Assembly (NCBI GenBank): GCA_026702745.1
Contig: JAPPBT010000034.1
Coordinates: 1 to 57,276 of the forward strand
Length of the DNA stretch: 57,276 nucleotides
Reading direction: 5' to 3'
From: Gemmatimonadota bacterium
GTDB taxonomy: Bacteria > JAAXHH01
The position numbers and the translations under genes are program-made. The first letter of the stretch is position 1. Each line of letters starts with the position of its first letter. Below the pieces are notes generated by a model. The model saw only the letters and a program-made list of their open reading frames with translations, did not search any database and was not told the DNA's origin. Below, in pieces: positions 25,971 to 34,851 of the stretch.

Positions 25971-27003
25971 CCTTGATCACCTCATCCGGCGCGTGCCGCA
26001 TCTTTCCGTACGCTTCCGGCAATTCTTCCGGCGTCACGACGGGATCGGGCAGACCGTGCGGATGGAGCGTGCCCTCCCGGAAGAGGCGGACCAGGATTTC
26101 GAAGATACGGTCCTCTTCCCAAAACAGGTTCCGCTGCGGGCGGCTGCAGGCCCGCGCCGAGACGATGTCGATCTGGTTGAAGTGAAACTCCTCGCCCAGG
26201 TAAAGTCCCTTCGCGTCTCCCAGGTAGAAGGCCAGGGGCACCACCCGCCCCGCGTATCGTGTGGCCCGGATCGCCTGGTTGAGCGCGTGGTAGCTCCCGC
26301 TGGCCTCGATGGCGACGTCCGCGCCGTGTTCGAGCCATTCGCGGGAAGCCATGCCGAAATCGCCGACCTTCTTCGGATCGACCGCCCGGGTCGCGCCGTG
26401 CCGCAGGGCCAGTTCGCGCCGGCGGTCGATCGGGTCCACCGCCACCACGTCGACCGCACCGGAAAGCCGGGCCAGCTGGACGGTGAAGAGCCCGATGGCG
26501 CCCATGCCGAAGACAATGACCCGCTCGCCGATTCGCACCTGTCCGTCCCGCACGGCCGCCAGGGCGAAATCGGCGGGGTCCATGCAACAGGCGGCCTCCT
26601 CGGTGAATCCGGGAAGCAGCGGTTTGAAATGACGGCCCTGGTGGACCGGCCTGAAACCGCCGTAGCCGTATACCCGGTCACCCTCCCTCAGGCCTTCGAC
26701 TTCCCCGCCGGCGGCCATGACCGTACCCACGGTTGTATTGCCCACGGGTTTCCACGCTGTCGGGTCGTATGGGCGGGTACGCGACCGGTCGAAGACCCGG
26801 CCGTCCGGGTCCATGGGCACGCTGCAGTAGATGGATTCTCCCGTGATCTCGCCTTTCTCCGTCCCGTGTTTCGCCGCGGTGAGTTCGCTGCGGACGCGGA
26901 CTTCATCGGGAGCGAGATCGTCCAGCGTATAGGGTTCCCAACGGGGTTCGAAGGCGTTGTTGCAGACGAGTTGCTTGAGCTCGATGCCATCCACGGTGGC
27001 CAT
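25951..27003 (-). CDS. Zinc-type medium-chain alcohol/polyol dehydrogenase
   Basis: 350 residues of the MDR superfamily. GroES-like N-domain (DDLAPDEVRVRSELTAAKHGTEKGE), then a Rossmann domain with VIVFGMGAIGLFTVQLARLSGAVDVVAVDP. The usual catalytic-zinc cysteine and GHE motif are not obvious: the position after SELTAA reads KHGTEK, as in bacteriochlorophyllide/threonine-dehydrogenase-like subgroups. Substrate unknown. ATG at 27003 has GGAGG five bases upstream. A longer frame to 27093 is coded by the repeat array. Confidence 0.82.
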   Translation of the reverse strand: MATVDGIELKQLVCNNAFEPRWEPYTLDDLAPDEVRVRSELTAAKHGTEKGEITGESIYCSVPMDPDGRVFDRSRTRPYDPTAWKPVGNTTVGTVMAAGGEVEGLREGDRVYGYGGFRPVHQGRHFKPLLPGFTEEAACCMDPADFALAAVRDGQVRIGERVIVFGMGAIGLFTVQLARLSGAVDVVAVDPIDRRRELALRHGATRAVDPKKVGDFGMASREWLEHGADVAIEASGSYHALNQAIRATRYAGRVVPLAFYLGDAKGLYLGEEFHFNQIDIVSARACSRPQRNLFWEEDRIFEILVRLFREGTLHPHGLPDPVVTPEELPEAYGKMRHAPDEVIKVAARWP

Positions 27004-27027
27004 GCTTACCTCCATGCCTGTCGGACT

Positions 27028-27111
27028 GATGCCGGGCCGTCCTCCTACGCCTGCCGGATTGATGCCGGGCCGTCCTCCGGTGCCGCTACTCACGTTGATG
27101 CCGGGCCGTCC
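27028..27111. repeat. Three-copy interspersed tandem repeat upstream of the dehydrogenase
   Basis: GATGCCGGGCCGTCC occurs at 27028-27042, 27061-27075 and 27097-27111 (periods 33 and 36) between the GH32-like gene and the dehydrogenase start. Confidence 0.85.
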
Positions 27112-27129
27112 ACCTGGGCTACGGGCGGT

Positions 27130-28659
27130 TCAGACCCATATCGATTTCATCTTGTAGGCCCGGAGCGACCGGACCCGGCTGTCGACGCCCTGGGAGCGAA
27201 AGGACACGCCCGTGCTGTCCGACCGTTCGGGATAGACCCGCAGCGCGACGCACTGGCGGCCGTTGGCGAAGACCTCCACGACGCTCCGGTCCACGAACAC
27301 CCGCAGTTTGAGCGTTTCGTCCTCTTCCGGCGCCAGCGGCGCGGTCTCGGGCGCCCGGGACTGGACGTCGGGCGCGGTGGACGCGAAGGAGGTATCGACG
27401 GAAAGCAGGCTCGTGCCATGGAACCCGCGGCCCCGGTAGAAGGCGATGCGCGTGAATTCCTCCCGGTCCGGAGACCGCAGCACGTTCATTTCCACCATGG
27501 GTGACGAACCCGTGTCGATCTCCACCTCGAACTCCATGGTGTTGCCGCCCTCCGGCGCGGGCAGGACGACCTCCCGGTTGGCCGGAAGGTTGAAGCCGTC
27601 GAACCGGATCGGGGCTTCCCGCAGCGATTCGAGGGCCTCGACCGGTTCCTGGTACAGGTCGTCGCCGTCGACGGTCAGGCGCCGGGGCAGGGACATGATC
27701 TGGTTCCACCCCTCCGTCGGCTTGCCGTGGTTCATGTTGAAGATCGCGACAAGACCACCCTCGCCGTCCGGTGTGGCCGAAGGCGCGTGGAGCCCGGACG
27801 GCTTGTACGCGCCGAAATTGAACTTGGCGCCGTAAGTGACCACGAACTTGTCCCGATCCGTGTCATAGTCGCCGATCAGGTACTGGGGACCGCTCATGTG
27901 GCTGAAGAAGAGCAGGATGTGGCGGTTGCCGATGGGCCAGAAGTACGGGCACGCGCCGTCGTCCCCCACCAGGGTGTAGTCGTCGTCCTCGACGAAGGGA
28001 TGGAGGTAGGTCCAGCGGGCCAGGTCCTCGGAGCGGAACAGGTAGTTCGCACGCCTCTTCTTGCCGGCCGGTCCTGTCGGCTTGGTGCCCGCGGAGAGCG
28101 AATAGTAGACCCCGTCCTTCTTCCAGATGCACGGATCGAACACGTTGTAGGGCACGGACGGACCATCCTTCGGCGGCATGGGGATGACGGGCGCTCCGGT
28201 GACCTTCTCCCAGTTGAGGAGCAGGGGATCGCTGGATACGGCGACCATGTTGCCCGCGACCGTGCCGTGGTACATGGCGATCACCCGGCTTTCCTCCACA
28301 AGCGTGGCGCCCGAGTAGCAGCAGCGCTCCGGGTTCGGATAGATGCAGTAGGGCAGGTCGCGCCAGTGGACGAGATCGTCGGATATGGCGTGTCCCCAGT
28401 GCTGCCGCGTATCCTCGGGCGGGTAAGCCTGGTAGAACAGATGCCATAGTCCCTGCCAGAAGCACAGGCCGTTGGGGTCGTTGAGCATGGCCTCCGGGTT
28501 CACGTAATGGTACGCGGGACGATGGGGATCCCCATCGTAGCTCCTGCGGGACGCGTTCAGACGCTGCAGCAGCGGGTTGTCCGCCAGCGCGGCCTCCTGC
28601 GCCTCGAGCGAATCTGTGGGAAAGGTGTAGTGGGGGACCAGAGAGGTGTAGTCTTTCAT
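27130..28659 (-). CDS. Glycoside hydrolase family 32-like protein with altered active site
   Basis: 509 residues. N-terminal five-bladed propeller with NDPNG (residues 60-64, nucleophile Asp61) and a second conserved Asp175 in NVFDPCIWKKDG, then a C-terminal beta-sandwich ending LRVFVDRSVVEVFANGRQCVALRVYP. In characterised GH32 enzymes the acid/base glutamate sits in a WECP motif. Here the aligned segment reads GDDGACPYFWPIG, with alanine at residue 236. The second motif has Phe instead of Arg before Asp-Pro. It may act on a non-fructan substrate or be a binding protein. No signal peptide. The ATG at 28659 follows GGAG by six bases. Confidence 0.82.
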   Translation of the reverse strand: MKDYTSLVPHYTFPTDSLEAQEAALADNPLLQRLNASRRSYDGDPHRPAYHYVNPEAMLNDPNGLCFWQGLWHLFYQAYPPEDTRQHWGHAISDDLVHWRDLPYCIYPNPERCCYSGATLVEESRVIAMYHGTVAGNMVAVSSDPLLLNWEKVTGAPVIPMPPKDGPSVPYNVFDPCIWKKDGVYYSLSAGTKPTGPAGKKRRANYLFRSEDLARWTYLHPFVEDDDYTLVGDDGACPYFWPIGNRHILLFFSHMSGPQYLIGDYDTDRDKFVVTYGAKFNFGAYKPSGLHAPSATPDGEGGLVAIFNMNHGKPTEGWNQIMSLPRRLTVDGDDLYQEPVEALESLREAPIRFDGFNLPANREVVLPAPEGGNTMEFEVEIDTGSSPMVEMNVLRSPDREEFTRIAFYRGRGFHGTSLLSVDTSFASTAPDVQSRAPETAPLAPEEDETLKLRVFVDRSVVEVFANGRQCVALRVYPERSDSTGVSFRSQGVDSRVRSLRAYKMKSIWV

Positions 28660-28751
28660 GATGCGCTCCATTCGTAGATTCGATCGCACCCGGCGGTCCC
28701 GGCTGCCTGTCTCGGATCGGGCGGCCGTCGGCCGGACTACGTTCAACTTCG

Positions 28752-29744
28752 TTAAGGACCGGATACCTCCGAAACCCAGGAATCGACCAGGAACCGGGCG
28801 ATGGAATCTCGGCGCGGCAGGGCGCATTCGACCGATTCGTCGCCCCATTCGCCGAAACCCCGGACCTCTTCGGCGGTAAACCACCGGGCCTCCACGAGTT
28901 CCTCCGGGTTCACCACGATGGCGGTGGACACCGCCCGCGCGCGGAAACCCAGCATCAGCGACGAGGGGAAGGGCCAGGGCTGGGAGGCCTGGTAGTTCGC
29001 CGCGCTCACGTGAACGCCGACCTCTTCGAACACCTCCCGGGCCACGGTTTCCTCCAGGCTCTCCCCCGGTTCCGTGAAGCCGGATAGGGTGGAAAAAACG
29101 TTCGGCGGCGGCCGGTGGTGGTTGCCCAGGAGACACATGGGCGGACGTCCGTCTTCCGGCCGGTATTCCACCAGCGTGATCACCGCGGGGTCGATGCGTG
29201 GAAAGGCGTTCCTGCGGCAATCCGCGTTCGTGCACCGGCGCCGGCGGCCCCCCTCCTGGCTTACGGTCGCATGGCCGCACCGGCCGCAGTACCGGTTCTC
29301 GCGGTGCCAGTACAGCATCCCCCGCGCATACGCCATGAGCGCGGCCCCGCGCGCGTCGATCGACGGACCGGCGCGCCAGAGGTCCTGGAACTTCCCCCGG
29401 TCTCCGGCCGTCGCGACCGCTTCTTCTTCATCGGAATCCGAGAGGTCCACCGCGAAAAAGGCGCGGTCTCCTTCCATACCCAGGAAAACGGTTTCGCAAC
29501 TGGCCGCCAGCACGTCCGCATTGGCCGGATCGGTCGGACCGGCCGCACCGGCCGGGCCCCCACAGATGACAGCGGACGGCAGGGACGTCCCATGCCCGTC
29601 ATCGATCAGGTTCAGGTCACGCCAGACGGGTATGAATCGGGTGTCGTCCCGGGCCAGCTGTCCGGCGAGCCACTCCGGATCGCCGCGCCTTCCCTCCGCC
29701 CGATCCAACGGGACGTCCGCGAATTTCAGCACCGGATTGTCCAT
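28752..29744 (-). CDS. nudC: NAD+ diphosphatase / NAD-cap RNA hydrolase NudC
   Basis: 330 residues. Zinc ribbon CGRCGH...CTNADC (about residues 150-175), Nudix box GFTEPGESLEETVAREVFEEVGV and the NADH-specific SQPWPFPSSLM motif downstream. Hydrolyses NADH to NMNH and AMP and can remove NAD caps from RNA. The N-terminal domain is slightly extended with a Gly/Ala/Pro segment (GGPAGAAGPTDPA). Confidence 0.93.
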   Translation of the reverse strand: MDNPVLKFADVPLDRAEGRRGDPEWLAGQLARDDTRFIPVWRDLNLIDDGHGTSLPSAVICGGPAGAAGPTDPANADVLAASCETVFLGMEGDRAFFAVDLSDSDEEEAVATAGDRGKFQDLWRAGPSIDARGAALMAYARGMLYWHRENRYCGRCGHATVSQEGGRRRRCTNADCRRNAFPRIDPAVITLVEYRPEDGRPPMCLLGNHHRPPPNVFSTLSGFTEPGESLEETVAREVFEEVGVHVSAANYQASQPWPFPSSLMLGFRARAVSTAIVVNPEELVEARWFTAEEVRGFGEWGDESVECALPRRDSIARFLVDSWVSEVSGP

Positions 29745-29772
29745 GGGACCCGTGTCTCGCCCGAATGCCGCG

Positions 29773-30993
29773 CTACAACACCGCTTCCAGCGTGTTGATG
29801 AAGGCCTCGTTCTCGTCCGGCGTACCGACGGTCACGCGCAAATACCCCTTCAGCCCCCACCACATGGCGTCGCCGATCCAGACGTTGCGCTCCTGGAGCG
29901 CGTTGAACACGGATTCGGCCTTGTCCCCGAGCCTGAACAGGACGAAGCAGGAATCGCTGGGCGTATACGCGATACCCAGCCGGTTAAAGGCCTCGCCCAG
30001 ATAGGCCTTGCCTTCCTCCACCGTCCTCCGGCTCCGCTCGTAGTGGGCGTGGTCGTCCAGCGCGGCGAGCGCGCCGTATACGCCCAGGTTGCTCGGCGGG
30101 CCGCCCAGGTTGTAGAGCGAAAGTTTTCGTCTCAGCCGGGGCGAGAGCACGGCGTACCCGACGCGCATGCCCGCCATGCCGTGAATCTTGGAGAACGTCC
30201 GGGAGACGATCACGTTGTCCTGTTCCCGAGCCAGGTACACCGCGTCGCGGTAACCCGGATCGGAGGTGTAGTCGATATACGCTTCGTCGATGAACACCGT
30301 AACGCGCGAAGGTACGGACCGCACGAAATCCAATAGCGCGTCATGTTCCACCAACGTGCTGGTAGGATTATTGGGATTCGTCACGACAACGACCGTCGTG
30401 TGGTCGTTGATCTTCTCAAACATGGCGTTCAGATTGTGCCGCAGGTCCCGGGTCAGTCGGACGTAATTGACCTTGACGTCGACACCTTCTTCCTCCCTGA
30501 GCCGTCCCCAGACGGCAGCGGTGTCGTAGTAGGCGGGCTGGGCCTGGACCAGTTCGGCCTTGTCCCGGGCCGTTGCCAGACCGACCGAGTGAAGGATCAT
30601 GCTGGAACCCGCGCTCAGGATGACCCGGCGGTTCTCCGTAACCTCTTCCCAGTTGTCCCACGTCGTCTCGGTGACCGGCAACCCGTGCTTCCGTTCGAGG
30701 GCGTTGATCAGGCCTTCCACCGGGTCCGGCAGGAAACTCCAGTGGTAACGGTTCACGTCGAAAATGCGCGCGGCGACCGCCTCGACGGCCCGCGGAGACG
30801 GCCCCAGGGGGTTTTCATTGGACGACAGGTTCACGTAACCCGGTGCGACACCATGACCCTGAATATCTTCCGGTTTCTTGCCCGATACCAGCGCCTGCGC
30901 CATCACCAGGGGATCGGCCGCCAGGGCGCCCAGGCCTCCCAGCAGCGTTCCCCCGATGAATCCCCGGCGCGACAGGTTGGAATCTGGTTTCAT
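29773..30993 (-). CDS. Tat-exported histidinol-phosphate-aminotransferase-like PLP enzyme
   Basis: 406 residues. The start MKPDSNLSRRGFIGG gives a twin-arginine signal (RR at residues 9-10) with hydrophobic LLGGLGALAA. The enzyme part is fold-type I: SSNENPLGPSPRAVEAV, NPNNPTSTLV, FIDEAYIDY, and the PLP lysine in SRTFSKIHGMAGMRVGYAV. Cytoplasmic HisC has no export signal, so this is a periplasmic aminotransferase-like enzyme of unknown substrate. I chose ATG 30993 (GGAG 11 bases upstream). A longer frame from 31086 adds 31 residues ahead of the Tat motif and overlaps a repeat. Confidence 0.85.
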   Translation of the reverse strand: MKPDSNLSRRGFIGGTLLGGLGALAADPLVMAQALVSGKKPEDIQGHGVAPGYVNLSSNENPLGPSPRAVEAVAARIFDVNRYHWSFLPDPVEGLINALERKHGLPVTETTWDNWEEVTENRRVILSAGSSMILHSVGLATARDKAELVQAQPAYYDTAAVWGRLREEEGVDVKVNYVRLTRDLRHNLNAMFEKINDHTTVVVVTNPNNPTSTLVEHDALLDFVRSVPSRVTVFIDEAYIDYTSDPGYRDAVYLAREQDNVIVSRTFSKIHGMAGMRVGYAVLSPRLRRKLSLYNLGGPPSNLGVYGALAALDDHAHYERSRRTVEEGKAYLGEAFNRLGIAYTPSDSCFVLFRLGDKAESVFNALQERNVWIGDAMWWGLKGYLRVTVGTPDENEAFINTLEAVL

Positions 30994-31011
30994 GAGGTCA
31001 TAAGCTCCTTT

Positions 31012-31043
31012 TGTCACGTGGTCTATTGTGTCACGTGGTCTAT
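31012..31043. repeat. 17-base-period tandem repeat upstream of the HisC-like gene
   Basis: TGTCACGTGGTCTAT at 31012-31026 and 31029-31043, just upstream of the ribosome binding site. Confidence 0.75.
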
Positions 31044-31098
31044 AAGCAGTTCGCCAGGTAATTCCCCTTACAGCTCGACTTATCACGCTTCGACGAAC

Positions 31099-32457
31099 TC
31101 AAGCCCTTGTCTTCTTTACCGTTTCCCGGATGCTGTCCGCCAATATGTCCAGCATGAGGTCCGTCTCTTCCCGGGTGATGACGAGCGGGGGCGCCAGGGC
31201 GATCCAGTTGGGATCGAAGCGCGTCAGCAGTCCTTTTCCGAGCGCCGCCTGGCCGGCCTGCACGCCAAACTTCACCGATGGATCGAAGGACGCGCGGGTT
31301 TCGGGATCTTCCACGAATTCAATGCCGGCCAGCAGGCCGCAGCCCCGGATATCGCCCACGATGCCGAATGCCCGCAGTTCCTCCAGCCGCTGCCGGACAT
31401 AAGCGCCCGTCTCCCGCGCCCGGGCGCACAGGTCCCTTTCACGGATCTCCGCCAGGTTCGCCAGGCCGGCGGCCGCGGCCAGCGGGTTGCCGCCGTAGGT
31501 GTGGCCGTGGGAAAACTCCACCTCGTCCTCTTCGCGACCAAGAAAGGCGGCTGCGATGGAATCCCGGAAGGCGATCCCCGCCAGGGGCACGTATCCGCTG
31601 GACATGCCCTTGCCCATGCAGAGGATGTCGGGCGACGCCTCGAAGGTCTGGGCCGCGAACATGTTGCCGGTGCGGCCGAAGCCGGTGATGATCTCGTCGT
31701 ATATCAGGAGGATTCCGTGCCGGTCGCAGATATCCCGCAGCTCGGGCAGATATCCCGGAGGCGGCATGATGATCCCCCCGGTGTTCCCCACGGGTTCCAG
31801 GATGAACGCGGCGATGGTCTCGGCGCCTTCCAGCTCGATGAGGTCCTCCACCGTCCGGGCGCAGAAGATCTCGCAGTCCGGGAAGGTCTTTTCATAGGGA
31901 CACCGGTAGCAGGTCGGCGGGTGGACGTGCAGGAATCCGTGCAGCGTGGGTTCGAACATGGTCTTGCGCCGGCGCGTGCCCGTCGCCGACAGGGCGCCCA
32001 TGGTCGCGCCGTGGTACCCGTGAAACCGCGAGATCACCTTGAACTTGCCCGGGTTGCCGGTCTGCCGGTGGTATTGCCGCGCCAGCTTCATGGCCGCCTC
32101 GGTGGCTTCCGAACCGCCGGACAGGAGCTTGATGGTGTTCAGGTCTTCCGGCGTGACTTCCGCCAGCCGCTGGACCAGCTCGATGGCCGGGGGGCTGGTG
32201 GCGTGGAGGGGAGGCGCGAAGGCCATCGTGTCCAACTGGGCCTTGATCGCCTCGATGATCCTCCGGTTGCCGTGGCCGGCGTTCACGGTGAAGATGCCCG
32301 ACAGGCCGTCCAGGATCCGCCGCCCGTTTACGTCTTCGTACCAGACCCCGTCCGCCTTCCGGACGACGAGGGGTTCCTCGATGAAGGTCTCCATCTGGCG
32401 CAGGTCGAGGACGAGCCGCCGGAGGGTTTCAGGCGCGGTGAGCTGTTCGGTATTCAT
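31099..32457 (-). CDS. Class III (omega) aminotransferase
   Basis: 452 residues. GVWYEDVNGRRILDGLSGIF, LLSGGSEATEAAMKLARQYH (PLP phosphate site), ISRFHGYHGATMGALSATG, LLIYDEIITGFGRTG and the PLP lysine in DILCMGKGMSSGYVPLAG. Typical substrates are beta-alanine, taurine, GABA or other omega-amino compounds with pyruvate. Specificity is not readable. It lies just upstream of the Tat aminotransferase-like gene on the same strand with a 105-base repeat-containing gap. Confidence 0.9.
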   Translation of the reverse strand: MNTEQLTAPETLRRLVLDLRQMETFIEEPLVVRKADGVWYEDVNGRRILDGLSGIFTVNAGHGNRRIIEAIKAQLDTMAFAPPLHATSPPAIELVQRLAEVTPEDLNTIKLLSGGSEATEAAMKLARQYHRQTGNPGKFKVISRFHGYHGATMGALSATGTRRRKTMFEPTLHGFLHVHPPTCYRCPYEKTFPDCEIFCARTVEDLIELEGAETIAAFILEPVGNTGGIIMPPPGYLPELRDICDRHGILLIYDEIITGFGRTGNMFAAQTFEASPDILCMGKGMSSGYVPLAGIAFRDSIAAAFLGREEDEVEFSHGHTYGGNPLAAAAGLANLAEIRERDLCARARETGAYVRQRLEELRAFGIVGDIRGCGLLAGIEFVEDPETRASFDPSVKFGVQAGQAALGKGLLTRFDPNWIALAPPLVITREETDLMLDILADSIRETVKKTRA

Positions 32458-32513
32458 CGGGTAATCTCATGAGCGCGGGCAGAACGGGGGCGTGCATGTG
32501 GCCGCCGACTAGA

Positions 32514-33047
32514 CTAATACAGCCGGTCGATGACGACGTCCGCCCCGGAGTCTCCAACGACCACCCGCGGGTTGAACCCTTCCATGTCGCCGGCCTGCGG
32601 GACACCGGCGTTTCCGTCCAGGTCGATGCGCGCGACGATGGTGACTTCTCCGTTGAACGGCGGGCCCTGGACGGCCTGGTCCGCGCCGGTCAGCGTGTAC
32701 GGCATGGGGAACCGCAGGCTCCTGAAGCGCTTGACGGCCATGGGCGGGCCGCCCTCGCCCCGTCTCGCCATGACGAACATGGTCTCCGACCCCCTGAGCC
32801 GCGCGAAGAGTTCCGGCGCAATGTCGATGGTTCCCGAAACGCTGGGGCCGCCTGCCGGGGGTGCGGTGGGCTGGCCTTCCTCGAAGCTTCGGCCGGCCAC
32901 CCGGCTGCCGTCGATCGGCCGCTGCGCTTCCACGAAGGACCTGCCGGACGCCTGCCCGCCATCTTCGGGCAGGGGACGCAGGTTCTGGTCGCATCCGCAC
33001 CAGATCAGCGCACCCAGCAATATCGATTTAAGAGGTAACAGGCGCAT
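32514..33047 (-). CDS. Exported protein with CcmI/CycH C-terminal Ig-like domain
   Basis: 177 residues. The signal peptide LLGALIWCGC suggests a lipoprotein. A Pro/Gly-rich linker leads to a domain running GTIDIAPELFARLRGSETMFVMAR, GGPPMAVKRFRSLRFPMPYTLT, and ending GDMEGFNPRVVVGDSGADVVIDRLY. This closely follows the C-terminal periplasmic domain of the cytochrome c maturation factor CcmI (apocytochrome chaperone). No TPR or membrane segments of CcmI are present. It may assist cytochrome c biogenesis, but stands alone here. Confidence 0.72.
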   Translation of the reverse strand: MRLLPLKSILLGALIWCGCDQNLRPLPEDGGQASGRSFVEAQRPIDGSRVAGRSFEEGQPTAPPAGGPSVSGTIDIAPELFARLRGSETMFVMARRGEGGPPMAVKRFRSLRFPMPYTLTGADQAVQGPPFNGEVTIVARIDLDGNAGVPQAGDMEGFNPRVVVGDSGADVVIDRLY

Positions 33048-33484
33048 GTTAACTAAGGGGCCCGATTATGGGTCCCGGTTATGGGTCCCGGTTATGGGCC
33101 CTGGTAACAAGCCCTGGTCAGCGGGAAGACCCTGTTGTTACGGGTGTTTTTCATCGTCCGGACACTCCGGATAGTCTAGGCGAACCCCCGCCGGTTGTCA
33201 ACCTCTATGTACCTGCTGTGTACCTGCAATGTACCTGCGCGAGGGAAGAAGAAAACCCTTGACTTGACCGGTTAAGCAAACCTAACATGGAACTTCGCCG
33301 GCGACTCCGTTTCCGGGGTTGGCCGGCATGTTGTTTCAGGCAGGCGAAGTACGGGTAATTATCTCCTTTGCCATACCTGCCTCGGGTGGGAATGGCCCGC
33401 ATGGTCTCGCCAGATTCCACCTCCTCTTTTCGATAAACCGGGTCTTCTTCAAAGGCGGTTCTCCGGAACCGGGACTGGACAGTC
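33048..33484. other. Intergenic region with 13-base repeat and candidate promoter
   Basis: 437 bases between divergent genes. Copies of GTTATGGGTCCCG occur in tandem at about 33064-33102, next to the lipoprotein start. A candidate promoter lies at 33259-33288. The rest shows no gene I can support. Confidence 0.65.
33259..33288 (+). promoter_or_regulatory. Candidate promoter for the cold-shock/VOC and glucokinase genes
   Basis: TTGACT (33259-33264), 18-base spacer, TAACAT (33283-33288), about 200 bases upstream of the start at 33485. Confidence 0.35.
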
Positions 33485-34117
33485 ATGCCGCAGGGTACGA
33501 TCACCAGGCTGAACCACACCAGGGGTTACGGGTTCATCAACACGCCGGAGAACGAGGACCTGTTTTTCCATCGATCCAACATCACGGAAGGGCAGTTTTC
33601 ACTGCTGCAGGTCGGAGACCGGGTGACGTATAGCGTCCAGTTCACCTCCCGCGGTCCCCGGGCCGACCAGGTCCAGGTCCAGAGTGAGTCCGTGAGGCTC
33701 CAGGTCAACCTGGCCGTGAAGGACCTGCAGGTGTCCGCGGCATTCTACACGGAGACCTTCGGCTTCAAGGAACTGTCGAACGATCCCGGTTACATCCTGC
33801 TCCAGCGGAACGAACTGGTCCTCGGACTGAAGACCGACGAACTGCTCTGGTATCCGGAACCAGGCGAACAGCCCGTCGAGTCGCTCGCCCGCGGCGTGGG
33901 GGTCGAACTGGTCCTGGAGATCTCGGATATCGGCCAGTTCCATGCGAAGATGCAACAGGCCGGGGTGGCCATACACGAACCGCTGAAGGAACAGCCCTGG
34001 GGCGCCACGGACTTCCGCATGCTGGACCCGGACGGCTACTACTGGCGGATCTCGTCCCCGCGCGAACGCGATGCCGTCCGGGCCGAAGAAGAACCGACGG
34101 AAGGTGAACCCGCATGA
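33485..34117 (+). CDS. Cold-shock domain fused to a VOC (glyoxalase-fold) domain
   Basis: 210 residues. Residues 1-65 form a cold-shock OB fold: QGTITRLNHTRGYGFINTPENEDLFFHRSNI, with RNP1-like GYGFI and RNP2-like DLFFH, then LQVGDRVTYSV. Residues 75-200 form a VOC domain: NLAVKDLQVSAAFYTETFGFKEL and ending DFRMLDPDGYYWRISSPRE. The two parts are in one uninterrupted frame. The combination of a nucleic-acid-binding fold with a small-molecule fold is unusual. Stop and the next ATG overlap (ATGA), coupling it to the polyphosphate glucokinase gene. Confidence 0.87.
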   Translation: MPQGTITRLNHTRGYGFINTPENEDLFFHRSNITEGQFSLLQVGDRVTYSVQFTSRGPRADQVQVQSESVRLQVNLAVKDLQVSAAFYTETFGFKELSNDPGYILLQRNELVLGLKTDELLWYPEPGEQPVESLARGVGVELVLEISDIGQFHAKMQQAGVAIHEPLKEQPWGATDFRMLDPDGYYWRISSPRERDAVRAEEEPTEGEPA

Positions 34118-34851
34118 GTCTTCTGGGGATCGACATCGGCGGAACGGGCATCAAAGGCGCGCCGGTCTGCCTGGAATCCGGAAGACTCGAAACGGAACGC
34201 TTCAGGATCGGCACCCCCAGGCCGGCCACGCCAAAGAAAGTCATCGAGACCGCGGCGGAGATCGTCCGGCACTTCGACCTGCAGGGTCCCGTGGGAATCG
34301 GCTTTCCCGCGGTCATCAAGCACGGTATGGTGCGGACCGCCGCAAACATCGACGCGTCCTGGATCGGCGTCAACGCCGTCGAACGCATGGCCAAGGCCAC
34401 GGACCGGCCGGTTGTTTTCGTGAACGACGCAGATGCCGCGGGCATGGCGGAAATGCGGTTTGGCGCGGGCCGGGGCCGGGACGGCGTGGTGGTCATCGCG
34501 ACCCTGGGAACCGGCATCGGCACCTCCCTTTTCGTCGACGGCACGCTCGTGCCCAGCACGGAATTCGGACACATCGAGATGAAAGGCCGCGTCGCGGAGA
34601 AATACGCCGCCGAAAGCGTTCGGAAGGCGAAGGGCCTGAGCTGGGAGGAATGGGGCGGACGGGTGAACGAGTACCTGCGCAGGCTGGACGAGTTGATCCG
34701 CCCGGACCTGATCATCGTGGGCGGCGGCGCCAGCAACAAGTACGAGAAGTTCTCGTCGTGCTTCACCGTGGATACCGAGGTCGTGCCCGCCCGGATGAGG
34801 AACCAGGCCGGGATCATCGGGGCGGCCCTGGCCGCGCAGACCGCCGCGTAA
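34114..34851 (+). CDS. ppgK: Polyphosphate glucokinase (ROK family)
   Basis: 245 residues. LLGIDIGGTGIKGA (phosphate loop), VGIGFPAVIKHGMVRTAANID, FVNDADAAGMAEMRFGAG with the catalytic aspartate, and TLGTGIGTSLFVDGTLVPSTEFGH, which matches polyphosphate-dependent rather than ATP-only ROK kinases. Phosphorylates glucose with inorganic polyphosphate. Translationally coupled to the cold-shock/VOC gene. The 3' end including the stop is duplicated downstream. Confidence 0.88.
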   Translation: MSLLGIDIGGTGIKGAPVCLESGRLETERFRIGTPRPATPKKVIETAAEIVRHFDLQGPVGIGFPAVIKHGMVRTAANIDASWIGVNAVERMAKATDRPVVFVNDADAAGMAEMRFGAGRGRDGVVVIATLGTGIGTSLFVDGTLVPSTEFGHIEMKGRVAEKYAAESVRKAKGLSWEEWGGRVNEYLRRLDELIRPDLIIVGGGASNKYEKFSSCFTVDTEVVPARMRNQAGIIGAALAAQTAA

